Shown here piece by piece: positions 1-8,426 of a DNA stretch of 64,000 nucleotides (position 1 is its first letter; every line of letters starts with the position of its first letter). The notes beneath the pieces are model-generated. The model saw nothing but the letters and a program-made list of their open reading frames with translations, made no database searches and had not been told where the DNA came from. The stretch comes from Agrobacterium tumefaciens (GTDB taxonomy: Bacteria; Pseudomonadota; Alphaproteobacteria; Rhizobiales; Rhizobiaceae). A program made the translations under genes and the position numbers. The DNA lies in contig NZ_WJOK01000003.1 in NCBI RefSeq assembly GCF_009649785.1, positions 248,001 to 312,000 of the forward strand, in the 5' to 3' direction.

Positions 1-267
1 CCGCTGTCGAAAACCAATATCGCCGCTCTCTTCGTGATCCTGTTCATCTATGGCTGGACCCAGTATCTCTGGCCGCTGCTCGTGACCAACGACGCCAAGA
101 TGAACACGATCATCATCGGCCTCAAGCGCATGGTGGATTTCACCGACGCTTCGACGCCCTGGAATTATGTGATGGTGACGGCGATCCTCGCCATCATCCC
201 CCCGATTATCGTTGTGGTGCTGATGCAGCGCTGGTTCGTCAAAGGTTTGGTGGAGACCGAGAAGTAA
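1..267 (+). CDS. ugpE: UgpE-type ABC permease, C-terminal part
   Basis: The reading frame is open from the first base of the window, so only the last 88 residues are present. They contain two hydrophobic segments with the ends expected of a carbohydrate-type (MalG/UgpE) inner-membrane permease: a WTQYLWPLL segment, then a final helix before the cytoplasmic tail [13 protein letters not shown]. The stop codon shares one base with the start of the downstream ATPase gene (taATG), so the two are translationally coupled. In the ugp system this subunit and UgpA form the channel for sn-glycerol-3-phosphate. The assignment rests on the tail sequence and the UgpC-like neighbour; the start lies outside the window. 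Confidence 0.85.
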   Translation, partial: PLSKTNIAALFVILFIYGWTQYLWPLLVTNDAKMNTIIIGLKRMVDFTDASTPWNYVMVTAILAIIPPIIVVVLMQRWFVKGLVETEK

Positions 268-1328
268 TGGCAAAAATTGCGCTGAAAGACGTCCGCAAGG
301 TTTACGGCGGCAATGTCGACGCCATCAAGGGCGTATCGATGGATATAGCCGATGGCGAGATGATCGTATTGGTCGGCCCCTCCGGCTGCGGAAAATCAAC
401 ATTGCTGCGCATGATCGCCGGGCTGGAAAGCATATCGGGCGGTGAGATCGTCATCGGCGACCGCGTCGTCAACGATCTCGAACCGTCAGACCGAGATATT
501 GCCATGGTGTTCCAGAACTACGCGCTTTACCCGCATATGACGGTGCGGCAGAACCTCGCCTATGGCCTCAAGAACCGCAACACGCCGAAGGACGAGATCG
601 ACCGGCGTATCACCGAGGCAGCCAAGGCGCTGGAAATCGAACAATATCTGGAGCGCAGGCCGCGCCAGCTCTCGGGTGGCCAGCGCCAGCGCGTGGCGAT
701 GGGCCGTGCCATCGTGCGCAAGCCCGCCGCATTCCTGTTCGATGAGCCGCTGTCCAACCTCGATGCCAAGCTGCGCGTGCAGATGCGCGTCGAAATCCGC
801 CGCCTGCAACGTTCTCTCGCCACCACCAGCGTCTACGTAACCCATGATCAGATGGAAGCCATGACGCTGGCCGACCGCCTCGTGGTGCTGAATGCCGGCC
901 GCATCGAGCAGATCGGCACTCCGATCGAGCTTTACGAAAAACCGGCCACCACCTTCGTCGCCACCTTCATCGGTTCGCCCTCCATGAACCTCCTGCCCTA
1001 CGGCACCCCATCGGCTAACGGTGCATCCGGGTGGTCGGTGAATGGATCAGGCGCGCTGCCGCAAACCACCGCAACACTGGGCATCCGTCCGGAAGACATC
1101 ACGCTCGCGGAAACAGAAGCTCCCGATGCCGCTTTCACTGGCACCGTGCGGGTGGACGCCGTGGAACTGGTGGGCGCGGAAAGCTACGTGCATGGCTCCT
1201 TCACAGACGGCACCACCATCGTCTTCCGCGTTCCCGGCCGCTCGCAGCTTGGTATCGGCGAGAACCTGCGGATTGCCGCCCAGACGAAGGACTTCCATCT
1301 GTTCGATGCGGCGGGGAAGCGGATTTAG
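267..1328 (+). CDS. ugpC: UgpC-type ABC importer ATPase
   Basis: A 353-residue ATP-binding subunit of a CUT1 sugar importer, probably for sn-glycerol-3-phosphate. Walker [10 protein letters not shown] is at residues 37-45, the Q-loop near 83, the signature LSGGQRQR at 135-142, Walker B FLFDEP at 156-161 and the H-loop VTHD near 193. The C-terminal third forms the TOBE regulatory domain (IRPEDI and later strands). Length matches UgpC/MalK (about 350-370). The ATG overlaps the permease stop codon. The ATPase alone cannot fix the substrate, since UgpC, MalK and MsmX are close; the ugp call comes from the pairing with the UgpE-like permease and remembered Agrobacterium gene order. Confidence 0.87.
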   Translation: MAKIALKDVRKVYGGNVDAIKGVSMDIADGEMIVLVGPSGCGKSTLLRMIAGLESISGGEIVIGDRVVNDLEPSDRDIAMVFQNYALYPHMTVRQNLAYGLKNRNTPKDEIDRRITEAAKALEIEQYLERRPRQLSGGQRQRVAMGRAIVRKPAAFLFDEPLSNLDAKLRVQMRVEIRRLQRSLATTSVYVTHDQMEAMTLADRLVVLNAGRIEQIGTPIELYEKPATTFVATFIGSPSMNLLPYGTPSANGASGWSVNGSGALPQTTATLGIRPEDITLAETEAPDAAFTGTVRVDAVELVGAESYVHGSFTDGTTIVFRVPGRSQLGIGENLRIAAQTKDFHLFDAAGKRI

Positions 1329-1350
1329 GGTCTTACGAAGGACAAGGAGA

Positions 1351-1370
1351 CACCCGCCTCTCGGCGGGTG
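1351..1370. terminator. Hairpin between convergent genes
   Basis: CACCCGCC (1351-1358), tetraloop TCTC, GGCGGGTG (1363-1370): a perfect 8-bp stem between the end of ugpC and the end of the convergent gene at 1377. Neither strand has a clear run of T after the stem, so this is a plausible bidirectional transcript end but not a textbook intrinsic terminator. Confidence 0.5.
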
Positions 1371-1376
1371 CTCGGA

Positions 1377-1820
1377 CTACCAGACCAGCTCAACCTGTGG
1401 CCTACCGTTGGAGGTTTTCTCCACCGTGCGTCCGGACGTATCGATATTGCAGTGGATACGCTGCCTGAAAGCCGAGAAGCTTTCGAAGGTCACCACATCC
1501 ACGGGATCGTCGAGATGCAGGGTCAGCCGGTAGCGTTCCGGGTCGCCGCCTAGCGTTTGCACGCCCAGAACGGAGGCCACGAAGGGCTGGCCTAGATAGA
1601 GGCCTTCCACCCGCGAACCAAGAAGATAGGGATTGAATGCGGGACGGTTTCCCGCCGTGGCATGCAGGGTGTTCCAGTCGCGGAAGCCATATTGCGCGGC
1701 GATGAGTTCAAGCGCCTTTGAATGGGTGATTGCCTGCCCCTGCCCTTCAAGGGCTGCGCGCAGCCGTTTTGCCTGCTCTTTCAATCCCTCAAGCGCGGGA
1801 AGCGGTTTGGACACGTTCAT
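1377..1820 (-). CDS. Glyoxalase-related small protein
   Basis: A 147-residue soluble protein of unknown substrate. The N-terminal half is helical and carries the pattern LKEQAKRLRAALEGQG, then SKALELIAAQYGFRDWNTLHA, which I recognise from rhizobial proteins annotated as glyoxalase-superfamily or glyoxalase-related. The C-terminal half looks like a small beta domain (GLYLGQPFVASVLGV, YRLTLHLDDPVDVV). I see no metal-binding His/Glu set that would prove glyoxalase activity. The start is an ATG with GGAGAA five bases upstream. It is convergent with ugpC and has its own transcription unit. The family call is moderately secure; the function is not known. Confidence 0.65.
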   Translation of the reverse strand: MNVSKPLPALEGLKEQAKRLRAALEGQGQAITHSKALELIAAQYGFRDWNTLHATAGNRPAFNPYLLGSRVEGLYLGQPFVASVLGVQTLGGDPERYRLTLHLDDPVDVVTFESFSAFRQRIHCNIDTSGRTVEKTSNGRPQVELVW

Positions 1821-1929
1821 AACGGTTCTCCAACATGCGCATGCCGTATTTTTCCGAAGGGGTCCGCGTTGCCATCGACGACATGCAAAACATGGGGATG
1901 ACCGTTATTCCAAAAAGAGCTTCACCAAG

Positions 1930-1977
1930 GGCGTAAACGCCTGCGGACGGCCGGGGCTCTTCTGCCCGTGGCCGTCC
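1930..1977. terminator. Stacked hairpins downstream of the OmpW gene
   Basis: Two inverted repeats lie between the OmpW gene and the glyoxalase-like gene. The larger has outer arms GGACGGCC (1945-1952) and GGCCGTCC (1970-1977), with an inner GGGC-TCTTCT-GCCC stem. The smaller is GGCGT-AA-ACGCC (1930-1941). They lie 3' of the OmpW reading frame and probably mark its transcript end, although there is no T-run. Confidence 0.45.
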
Positions 1978-2032
1978 ATATAGCTCAGAAAGCGCCGCCC
2001 GTCAAAGGCAGCGACGGCGCGAGGCCAAGGGG

Positions 2033-2731
2033 TCAGAAGCGATAGGTGATACCCGCACCGATCAACCAGGGATCGAGTTTCGCTTTGCCACTGATTGGCG
2101 TGCCGCCAAGTTCTGCGGTCCAGTCGGTCTTCAGGAAAATCTTCTTCACGTCGAAGTTCACGCCCCAATGTTCGTCCAGCATATAGTCGAAACCCACCTG
2201 CACGGCCGCGCCGAACTTGTTCTTGACATCAAGATTGCTGAAGCCGGTTTTTTCGGACTGGTTGTAGAACATCGAATAGTTCACGCCCGCGCCGATATAG
2301 GGCTTGAAGGCGCCGAAATCAGTAAAGTGATATTGCAGGGTCAGCGTCGGCGGCAGCAACCATGTCTTGCCCACCGGCGTGCCGGCCAGCACACCCTCGC
2401 CGTTGATCTTGGCGTATGTGGTGCCGAGGATGAGTTCGGCAGCGATATTCGGGGTGAAGAAATAGCTGATGTCGAGTTCAGGAATGACCGTATCCGAATA
2501 GGAGAGACCTGCACCCGGCACACCGTCAACGCTGCCGCTGTCATGGGTAATGACCCCGAGACCACGCACGCGCAGCATCCATGGGCTCGCCGCCGCAATC
2601 GCCTCTTCAGCGGTGGGGGCTGGTGCCGGCGGGGCCAGATCTGCCGCCATCGCGTTGGCCGACATCAGCATCGCCGCGACGCTCACCGTCACACTGGCAA
2701 GCAAGGCGGTTTTTTTCTTCCTGTTCGTCAT
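2033..2731 (-). CDS. OmpW family outer-membrane protein
   Basis: A 232-residue predicted 8-stranded beta-barrel porin of the outer membrane. A Sec signal peptide covers about residues 1-32 (MTNRKKK, hydrophobic core, AMA cleavage site). The body has OmpW landmarks: LRVRGLGVITHDSG, YFFTPNIAAELILGTTYA, LPPTLTLQYHF, FKPYIGAGVNYS, and the terminal aromatic residue of barrel proteins (ITYRF). The frame stays open further upstream, but the ATG at 2731 is preceded by GGAGAG at 5-6 bases and opens the signal peptide, so I use it. OmpW proteins form narrow hydrophobic channels; the ligand here is unknown. It is monocistronic with hairpins behind it. Confidence 0.88.
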   Translation of the reverse strand: MTNRKKKTALLASVTVSVAAMLMSANAMAADLAPPAPAPTAEEAIAAASPWMLRVRGLGVITHDSGSVDGVPGAGLSYSDTVIPELDISYFFTPNIAAELILGTTYAKINGEGVLAGTPVGKTWLLPPTLTLQYHFTDFGAFKPYIGAGVNYSMFYNQSEKTGFSNLDVKNKFGAAVQVGFDYMLDEHWGVNFDVKKIFLKTDWTAELGGTPISGKAKLDPWLIGAGITYRF

Positions 2732-3012
2732 TCCATCTCTCCTATCGCGCGCCGCAGCCGGGCAAGCCCGGGAAACCGGCTGATGGCGGCGGGCATTCGC
2801 GAATCCTCGCTTGCCGCAGCCGCTACGGCCACTATCGCCAAGGGAGAGGTGAGCGGATTGAGATGGATCAAACCGAAAGGCGAACGATAAGCCAGGGCAG
2901 CTAGCCGGTGCTTGGTGTGACAAATACGCAACGGATAGCCATGACAACGGTCAAAATAGCGGGCCCGGCAGTCGGAAGTTGGCCTGTTTCACAAGCCTTC
3001 TCCTTTGCAATC
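2732..3012. other. Upstream region of the OmpW gene
   Basis: These 281 bases separate the OmpW start from the end of the MFS gene at 3013. Open frames here have no ribosome site and poor codon use. The region presumably holds the OmpW promoter and the end of the MFS transcript, but I see no convincing -35/-10 pair, palindrome or T-run. Confidence 0.4.
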
Positions 3013-4308
3013 TCAGGCGGCCTGCGGTGCCAAAGTCGCGGAACCAGGCTTTTTGAGAAGCAGTACCGAGACAGCAGCGATCATGCACATCACGCCGGCA
3101 ATCTGCAGTGCGGGCATGTATGTGTCGAAGTCGCTCTTGAAGAAACCTGCGCCAAAGGCAGCGGTGGCGGCCCCCAACTGATGCCCCGCAAACACCCAGC
3201 CGAAAACCAGGCCCGCTTTTTCGCGGCCGAAACTCTCAGCGGCAAGCTTCACCGTTGGCGGCACGGTTGCCACCCAGTCCAGCCCGTAAAACACGGCGAA
3301 GACCGAAAGCTCCACGAAGCTGAAGCCCGAGAAGGAGAGATAGATCAGGGACAGCCCGCGCAGACCGTAAAACCAGAAGAGCAGGAAGCGATTGTCGAAA
3401 CGGTCAGAGAGCCAGCCGGCAAAAATGGTGCCGAAGAAATCGAAAATGCCGATCACCGCCAGCGTGCCGGCCGCCGTGACCGCCGCCATACCGAAATCAC
3501 CGCAAATGGAAATCCAGTGTGTCTGGATAAGGCCGTTGGTGGAAAGTCCACAGACGAAGAACGTTCCGAAAAGCACCCAGAAAACCGGGTTTCCGGACAC
3601 GCTCTTCAACGTCAGTATCGGGGATGCCAGTGTTGCAAGAAACTTGTGGTCCTGTTTCGGCGGTTTTACCACCACCGTCTCGCCATAGGCTGGCAGGCCG
3701 ACATCGGCGGGATGGTCACGCATCAAGAGCAGCACGAGAATCATGGCGATCGCAATCACCGCAACGGATAGCGTCAGCGCGGTGCGCCAGCCATAGGCCT
3801 CCGTCAGTGCCGCGAGCAAAGGCAGAAAAACCAGCTGGCCGGTGGCGTTACTGGCCGTCATCAGGCCGATCACCAGTCCCCGGCGCTTTGAAAACCAGCG
3901 CGATGCCACGGTCGCGCCCAGCACCAGTGCCGTCATGCCGGTGCCAACACCGATCACCACGCCCCATAACAGCAACAGCTGCCACACCTCAGTCATGAAG
4001 AACGAGGCGACGATGCCGCCCATGATCAGCGCAAGGGCCGTCGACACGACCTGGCGAATACCGAAATGGTTCATGAAGGCAGCGGCAAAGGGCCCGAGCA
4101 GGCCGAAGAGCACCAGCCTGACCGCCATGGCAGATGAAATATCGGCAATGTCCCAGCCGAACTCCTGATGCAGCGGCTGGATCATCACCCCGGCCGATCC
4201 CATCGCGCCGGCGGTTGCCAGCATCGTCAAAAAGGTGGTTGCGGCAACAAGCCAGCCATAATGTATGTTTCTGTTGGCCATCCAGCTGGCAAGGCGTGTG
4301 GAGAGCAT
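3013..4308 (-). CDS. MFS transporter controlled by adjacent MarR regulator
   Basis: A 431-residue inner-membrane protein with about 12 hydrophobic segments and major-facilitator signatures. The loop sequence around GMTALVLGATVASRWFSKRRGLVIGLM resembles monocarboxylate/oxalate-formate antiporter-like MFS members (UhpC/OxlT-like group). The frame is open for 31 further codons upstream, but those codons cross the operator region; the ATG at 4308, preceded by AAAGGGA, fits the family start. The gene lies directly downstream of a marR gene on the same strand, and the 98-base gap contains two copies of the palindrome found at the marR start. Repression by that MarR protein and induction by the substrate is the natural reading. 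The substrate is unknown. Confidence 0.82.
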   Translation of the reverse strand: MLSTRLASWMANRNIHYGWLVAATTFLTMLATAGAMGSAGVMIQPLHQEFGWDIADISSAMAVRLVLFGLLGPFAAAFMNHFGIRQVVSTALALIMGGIVASFFMTEVWQLLLLWGVVIGVGTGMTALVLGATVASRWFSKRRGLVIGLMTASNATGQLVFLPLLAALTEAYGWRTALTLSVAVIAIAMILVLLLMRDHPADVGLPAYGETVVVKPPKQDHKFLATLASPILTLKSVSGNPVFWVLFGTFFVCGLSTNGLIQTHWISICGDFGMAAVTAAGTLAVIGIFDFFGTIFAGWLSDRFDNRFLLFWFYGLRGLSLIYLSFSGFSFVELSVFAVFYGLDWVATVPPTVKLAAESFGREKAGLVFGWVFAGHQLGAATAAFGAGFFKSDFDTYMPALQIAGVMCMIAAVSVLLLKKPGSATLAPQAA

Positions 4309-4323
4309 GTTCAAAATCCCTTT

Positions 4324-4344
4324 CCAGCGGCCAGCGGCCAGCGG
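4324..4344 (+). repeat. Three tandem CCAGCGG heptamers
   Basis: CCAGCGG occurs three times head to tail (4324-4330, 4331-4337, 4338-4344) and is followed by a further CC. It sits in the 5' untranslated region of the MFS gene, between its ribosome site and the operator pair. Confidence 0.7.
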
Positions 4345-4356
4345 CCGAAATTTTAC

Positions 4357-4389
4357 GGGTATATACCCTATATTGCGGGCAGATACCCG
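4357..4389. promoter_or_regulatory. Operator pair upstream of MFS gene (MarR sites)
   Basis: GGGTATATACCC (4357-4368) is a perfect 12-bp palindrome. A second, imperfect copy, CGGGCAGATACCCG (4376-4389), has its centre 20 bp away, so both lie on the same face of the helix. The same palindrome occurs at the marR start codon (4813-4826). Binding by the MarR protein encoded next door is inferred from this repetition. Confidence 0.75.
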
Positions 4390-4406
4390 TTTTATCATCA
4401 AAAAAA

Positions 4407-4808
4407 TTACAGGGCTGCGAGTAGTTCCTGCAATTGAGCGGTCTTTTCCGGGCCAAGCCTGGCCTCGATTTCGTCCTGTACTCCGTCCCAGAGGGGCGCG
4501 CCTGTTTTCAGTATCTCCTGCCCCTGCTCCGTCACGGTCAGCATCGCTTCGCGCTGATCCTCGCCATGGCCGATGGCCACCAGCCCCATCCGGGCCAGCA
4601 CCTTGGTATTGCGGCCAACGGTAGAGCGGTCCAGTTCCACCCGCGCGGCGAGATCGGTGAGCGACACCGGCGCCATGCGGTTGATGTTCCGCAACAGGCT
4701 GAACTGGCCGATATTGACGCCAAGCGGCGCCAGCGCCTCATCGTAGTAGGACGAGACCTTACGGGATGCTTTGCGCAGCAGGATGCAGTGACAACTATCG
4801 TTTGGCAT
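4407..4808 (-). CDS. MarR family transcriptional regulator
   Basis: A 133-residue winged-helix repressor. The recognition region is SLTDLAARVELDRSTVGRNTKVLARMGLVAI (about residues 48-78), followed by the wing GHGEDQREAMLTVTEQG; flanking helices make the dimer interface. Two Cys near the N-terminus (CHC) could be redox-sensing as in OhrR-like members, but that is only a possibility. I use the ATG at 4808, which gives the usual MarR length. It has no Shine-Dalgarno sequence and lies inside a 38-bp near-palindrome, so binding would block both transcription and start-codon access. It precedes the MFS transporter gene and probably represses itself and that gene. Confidence 0.85.
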   Translation of the reverse strand: MPNDSCHCILLRKASRKVSSYYDEALAPLGVNIGQFSLLRNINRMAPVSLTDLAARVELDRSTVGRNTKVLARMGLVAIGHGEDQREAMLTVTEQGQEILKTGAPLWDGVQDEIEARLGPEKTAQLQELLAAL

Positions 4809-4838
4809 TTTTCGGGTATATACCCGCAAAATGCCAAA
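4801..4838. promoter_or_regulatory. 38-bp near-perfect palindrome over the marR start codon
   Basis: The outer arms TTTGGCATTTT (4801-4811) and AAAATGCCAAA (4828-4838) are exact reverse complements. The centre CGGGTATATACCCG (4813-4826) is a perfect 14-bp palindrome. Only the pair 4812/4827 breaks the symmetry. The marR ATG (4808-4806, minus strand) is inside the left arm. This is a strong autoregulatory operator candidate. A possible minus-strand -10 element (TATAGT) lies near 4850. Confidence 0.8.
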
Positions 4839-4896
4839 TGCAAGAGGCACTATAAGATCATGCAGGGACAATGACCGACTACAGCGCCGCGGCACC

Positions 4897-6138
4897 TCAG
4901 AAACGCAGCCGGAGAAGACCGTAGACCGCCAGAACCGCACAAACAGCGGCTCCAATCAGATAGGGCATATGCAGCGCCTCGATGCGGCCGAAGGCCGGTT
5001 CGGCAATGGTGACCAGAACGCCAGCGGCAAATGCGCCGAACGACATCGCACCCCAACCGAAAAACCGATAGACGGAATTGACGCGTCCAAGCAACTCGTC
5101 CGGAATGAGCCGTTGCCTGTAGCTCACGGTCACCACATTCCACAACATACCCGCCGCAGCCTCGAGAAATAGGCCGACTGCTACCAGTGGCGCGGAACTC
5201 GAAAGGCCGAGCACCAGATTGAACAGCGCAAATGTGCATAGCGCCAGAACGAGGCTTGTCCTCGCGCCCAGTCTACGGGCGAACCACGGCGAAGCCAGCC
5301 CGCCAAGAACACCGCCAACCGCGCCGCACGTCAACAGCACGCCATAGGCTGTCGCGGAAAGATCGAGCACCTCCTGCGCATAGAGAACGAGGACCGTCAT
5401 TCCTCCAACGAATACGGCGTTGACTGCCCCCAGCATGATGGCAAGCCGCAGGATCATCGTATTGCGCCGCATCCAGCCAAACCCCTCTCGCAATGCGGGC
5501 CAGAAAGAGGCTATGCTGGACGGTTTGCGTGGAGGCAGCACGATAAGCCAAACCAATGCCGCCGAAACCGCGTAAAAACTGGCATCCAGACCAAAGGGAA
5601 TGGCAATGCCCGCGGCAATCAGCAAGCCTGCCAGTGGCGGGCCGATGAATTGGCCAGTGACCTCTTCGGCGCTCCACATCTGACCATTAGCATGTTCGAG
5701 ATCGCTCGGTGCGACAAGTGAAGGCAATATCGTCTGGGCTGCATTGTCCCGCACGACCTCAGCGCAACCGAGAAGGAAAGCGATTACCGCCAGTGAAAAA
5801 ATAGCCGCCGATCCCGATTCTGCCGGTGACGGCAGGTTTGCAGTGGTGGAGATCATGCCGACCGCGCAGATCATCAGCGCAAGCCGAACCACATCGGCCC
5901 GCACCATAAGCAGGCGCCGGTCACTTCGATCCGTCCAGACACCGACGGGAAGCGCGAACAGCAGCCAGGGCAGCCGTTGCGCCACCGCAATCATAGAGAT
6001 CAAGAGCGGATCGCTGGTCAGCAGGGTTGCAAGCCAAGGTATCGCCACCATCGAAATGCCATCGGCAAGATTGGATACGGCGCTCGCGGAAAACAGAAGA
6101 CGGTAGTCACGGTTCGTTCTGAGTAAAGCTGCCTGCAT
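4897..6138 (-). CDS. MFS_3/EntS-like exporter
   Basis: A 413-residue, roughly 12-helix inner-membrane protein. The start MQAALLRTNRDYRLLFSASAVSNLADGI and the motif VGVWTDRSDRRLLMVRADVVR are typical of the MFS_3 group that includes enterobactin exporter EntS and macrolide exporters, drug:proton antiporters of about 400-420 residues. ATG at 6138 follows a GGAG site at good spacing. It is transcribed on the minus strand toward the marR gene but separated by 88 bases holding the marR promoter, so it is probably its own unit. Substrate cannot be told from sequence. Confidence 0.82.
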   Translation of the reverse strand: MQAALLRTNRDYRLLFSASAVSNLADGISMVAIPWLATLLTSDPLLISMIAVAQRLPWLLFALPVGVWTDRSDRRLLMVRADVVRLALMICAVGMISTTANLPSPAESGSAAIFSLAVIAFLLGCAEVVRDNAAQTILPSLVAPSDLEHANGQMWSAEEVTGQFIGPPLAGLLIAAGIAIPFGLDASFYAVSAALVWLIVLPPRKPSSIASFWPALREGFGWMRRNTMILRLAIMLGAVNAVFVGGMTVLVLYAQEVLDLSATAYGVLLTCGAVGGVLGGLASPWFARRLGARTSLVLALCTFALFNLVLGLSSSAPLVAVGLFLEAAAGMLWNVVTVSYRQRLIPDELLGRVNSVYRFFGWGAMSFGAFAAGVLVTIAEPAFGRIEALHMPYLIGAAVCAVLAVYGLLRLRF

Positions 6139-6339
6139 AGCTGATCTCCGCTTTTGAAATCACGCGGGTGCAGACATATCCGATGCAATGTCCAAAAAAG
6201 CCAAATGCAACTTTGTCGCCGCCCGAACCGGTATCACGTCCGAACCCGCAGCTTTGCATAAAAGAACATTTTGCAGCAATCCAATTTCAGCCGGATCAAC
6301 CCCGGCCGTTCAGCCGGGGCATTAGATACGGATATCGTC

Positions 6340-6909
6340 TCAGGCAGAGAGCCTGCGGCCGCTTGCAACCAGCATACCAGCCGCACCTTCCAGCCAGCCG
6401 GCTTTGAGTTCAAGCGCCAGAAAACGGCTGCGCTCGAACGGGCCGGGCATGATCAGGTGCTGGGCCTTATCGGCAAAAAAGCCGAAGCGCTCATAATAGG
6501 CGGCGTCGCCCACCAGAAGAATGCCACCATGGCCACGTTTGGTTGCCTCGGAGATTGCCGCACGCATCAGCGCCGAACCGATGCCCTTGCCTTCATGGGC
6601 AGCATCAACCGCAAGCGGGCCAAGCAACAGCGCTTCGACAGCGCGGCCTTCGCGCGAAATGCCAGCTTCGACATTCCACAGGCGCACCGTGCCGATGACA
6701 TGGCCGTCCTCGTCACGGGCAACGAGCGCCAGACCTTCCGCTGGGACGCGGCCGGCGCGCAGCTTTTCGGAAGACTTGCGGCGGCGGCCAGCGCCCATGG
6801 CGCGATCGAGCAGGTTTTCACGGGCAACGACATCGCCCGGATTTTCCTGATCGACATGAAATGTCTGCGGGGTGAAAAATGCACGTACCGAATTCAGAAG
6901 AGCGGCCAT
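6340..6909 (-). CDS. GNAT family N-acetyltransferase
   Basis: A 189-residue cytoplasmic acetyl-CoA-dependent acetyltransferase. The core shows GTVRLWNVE (strand), then LLLGPLAVDAAHEGKGIGSALMRAAISEA, which contains the acetyl-CoA pyrophosphate loop (GKGIGSALM), and later LLVGDAAYYERFGF, typical of the COG3153-like YhbS group. The frame continues upstream, but GGAGGG lies seven bases before the ATG at 6909 and the preceding codons look non-coding. Substrate unknown. The gene lies 3' of the ornithine decarboxylase gene on the same strand, about 190 bases away and beyond a hairpin, so co-transcription is uncertain. Confidence 0.83.
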   Translation of the reverse strand: MAALLNSVRAFFTPQTFHVDQENPGDVVARENLLDRAMGAGRRRKSSEKLRAGRVPAEGLALVARDEDGHVIGTVRLWNVEAGISREGRAVEALLLGPLAVDAAHEGKGIGSALMRAAISEATKRGHGGILLVGDAAYYERFGFFADKAQHLIMPGPFERSRFLALELKAGWLEGAAGMLVASGRRLSA

Positions 6910-7071
6910 CTCTCGGCCCTCCATCACACAACCGCCCACACGCGGCCCTTGATCAAAAATGGTGGAGCCGTTCCGGCCCGCCGACACGCTTTCCTCGGCT
7001 GGAAGAGGAGCAGCAAGCAGGGATTTGCGCAACAGCACAATCGGCAAAGCCGGAACGGAAGCTTGTTCGAG

Positions 7072-7097
7072 ACGCCGCCTTACTCAGCGGGCGGCGT
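7072..7097. terminator. Hairpin just behind odc
   Basis: ACGCCGCC (7072-7079) and GGCGGCGT (7090-7097) form a perfect 8-bp stem with a 10-nt loop, six bases past the decarboxylase stop codon. There is no T-run; it is probably a transcript 3' end or a stabilising stem. Confidence 0.5.
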
Positions 7098-7102
7098 TCG
7101 GA

Positions 7103-8236
7103 TCAGATGACGTAGGCTTTCAGCGGCTCGAAACCGTTGAAGGCAACCGCCGAATAGGTCGTCGTATAGGCACCTGCGCCTTCGATCAGAACCTCGTCGC
7201 CGATGGTCAGAGAGACCGGCAACGGGTACATGTTCTTTTCGTACAGCACGTCGGCGCTGTCGCAGGTCGGACCGGCCAGAACGCAAGGCTCCATCTCGTC
7301 CTGATCGCGCTCGGTGCGGATCGGGTAGCGGATAGCCTCATCCATCGTCTCGGCGAGACCGCCGAACTTGCCGATGTCGAGGAACACCCAGCGATGGTTG
7401 TCGTTGTCGGACTTGCGCGACACGAGAACAACTTCCGCCTTGATGACGCCAGCGTTACCCACCATGCCACGGCCCGGCTCGATGATCGTCTTCGGGATCT
7501 GGTTGCCGAAGTGCTTGCGCAGCGCCGTGTCGATAGCCTGGCCGTATTCTTCGGCAGCAGGAACGTCGCGCAGGTACTTGGTCGGGAAACCACCGCCCAT
7601 ATTGACCATCTGCAGGTGTATACCCTGCTTGGACAGCGAAGCGAAAACGCGCTTGGCATCGCCCAGCGCTGCATCCCATGCGTCGAGATTCATCATCTGC
7701 GAACCGACATGGAAGGAAACGCCGTAGGATTCGAGGCCCAGCTGATGTGCGTAGACCAGAACATCAACAGCCATCTGCGGTACGCAGCCGAACTTGCGCG
7801 ACAGCGGCCATTCGGCACCTTCACCGTCCGTCAGCACGCGGCAGAAGACGCGTGCGCCGGGAGCGGCACGGGCAACCTTCTCGACTTCCTCATGGCTGTC
7901 GACGGCGAAGAGATCGATGCCGAGCGCGTAAGCGCGGGCGACATCGCGTTCCTTCTTGATGGTGTTGCCGAACGAGATCCGGTCGGACGTTGCACCTGCA
8001 TCAAGCGCCATCTGGATTTCAGCCACGGAGGCGCAATCGAAGTTCGAGCCGAGCGAAGCAAGCAGCTTCAGGATTTCGGGAGCCGGGTTTGCCTTGACCG
8101 CATAGTAGATCGCGCTGTTCGGCAGGGAATGCCGGAACGCGTTGAAATTGTCGCGCACGACGTCGAGGTCGACGACGAGGCAAGGGCCTTCGGGACGTCG
8201 GGTCTTGATGAAATCGAGAATGCGTGCAGTCGTCAT
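7103..8236 (-). CDS. odc: Ornithine/lysine decarboxylase (fold III, PLP)
   Basis: A 377-residue PLP enzyme of the alanine-racemase-fold decarboxylases (group IV), which make putrescine from ornithine (or cadaverine from lysine) in the cytosol, the first step of spermidine synthesis. Seen: Schiff-base lysine in YYAVKANP (Lys48), FHVGSQ (175-180), Gly-rich phosphate loop MGGGFP (213-218), EPGR (253-256), catalytic Cys325 in GPTCDSAD, and the closing YTTTYSAVAFNGF. Length fits the short alphaproteobacterial enzymes. The ATG at 8236 follows GGGAA. The gene is monocistronic behind a long leader, and I infer polyamine- or substrate-dependent control from that. Ornithine versus lysine preference cannot be read from sequence. 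Confidence 0.92.
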   Translation of the reverse strand: MTTARILDFIKTRRPEGPCLVVDLDVVRDNFNAFRHSLPNSAIYYAVKANPAPEILKLLASLGSNFDCASVAEIQMALDAGATSDRISFGNTIKKERDVARAYALGIDLFAVDSHEEVEKVARAAPGARVFCRVLTDGEGAEWPLSRKFGCVPQMAVDVLVYAHQLGLESYGVSFHVGSQMMNLDAWDAALGDAKRVFASLSKQGIHLQMVNMGGGFPTKYLRDVPAAEEYGQAIDTALRKHFGNQIPKTIIEPGRGMVGNAGVIKAEVVLVSRKSDNDNHRWVFLDIGKFGGLAETMDEAIRYPIRTERDQDEMEPCVLAGPTCDSADVLYEKNMYPLPVSLTIGDEVLIEGAGAYTTTYSAVAFNGFEPLKAYVI

Positions 8237-8259
8237 CGATATATTCCCTATAAAACCGG

Positions 8260-8276
8260 CTCCGGAAAATCCGGAG
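8260..8276 (-). terminator. Attenuator-like hairpin before the odc ribosome site
   Basis: In transcript sense CTCCGGA-TTT-TCCGGAG, then CCGGTTTTA, 24 bases before the odc ATG. It could act as an attenuator or as a cover for the ribosome site. An upstream segment can pair with the overlapping AGCCGGT. Confidence 0.5.
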
Positions 8277-8426
8277 GACAAAGGACGCTCGAGATATGCA
8301 TACGAATCAGCCGGTGGAGGCGCAGAATCGATAGCATACGCTCAAGGCGCAAATATGAATGACGCCCTGCCAGAGCATCATTCGGCTTTGTCTGCCATCG
8401 ATTGGAGGGAATGACCCGACCGCACT

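Noticed and set aside
1905-2168. Open frame on the minus strand overlapping the end of the OmpW gene, with a protein-like tail
   Set aside because: It overlaps the well-supported OmpW frame, has no ribosome site, and its last third merely crosses the hairpin region; no family resemblance.
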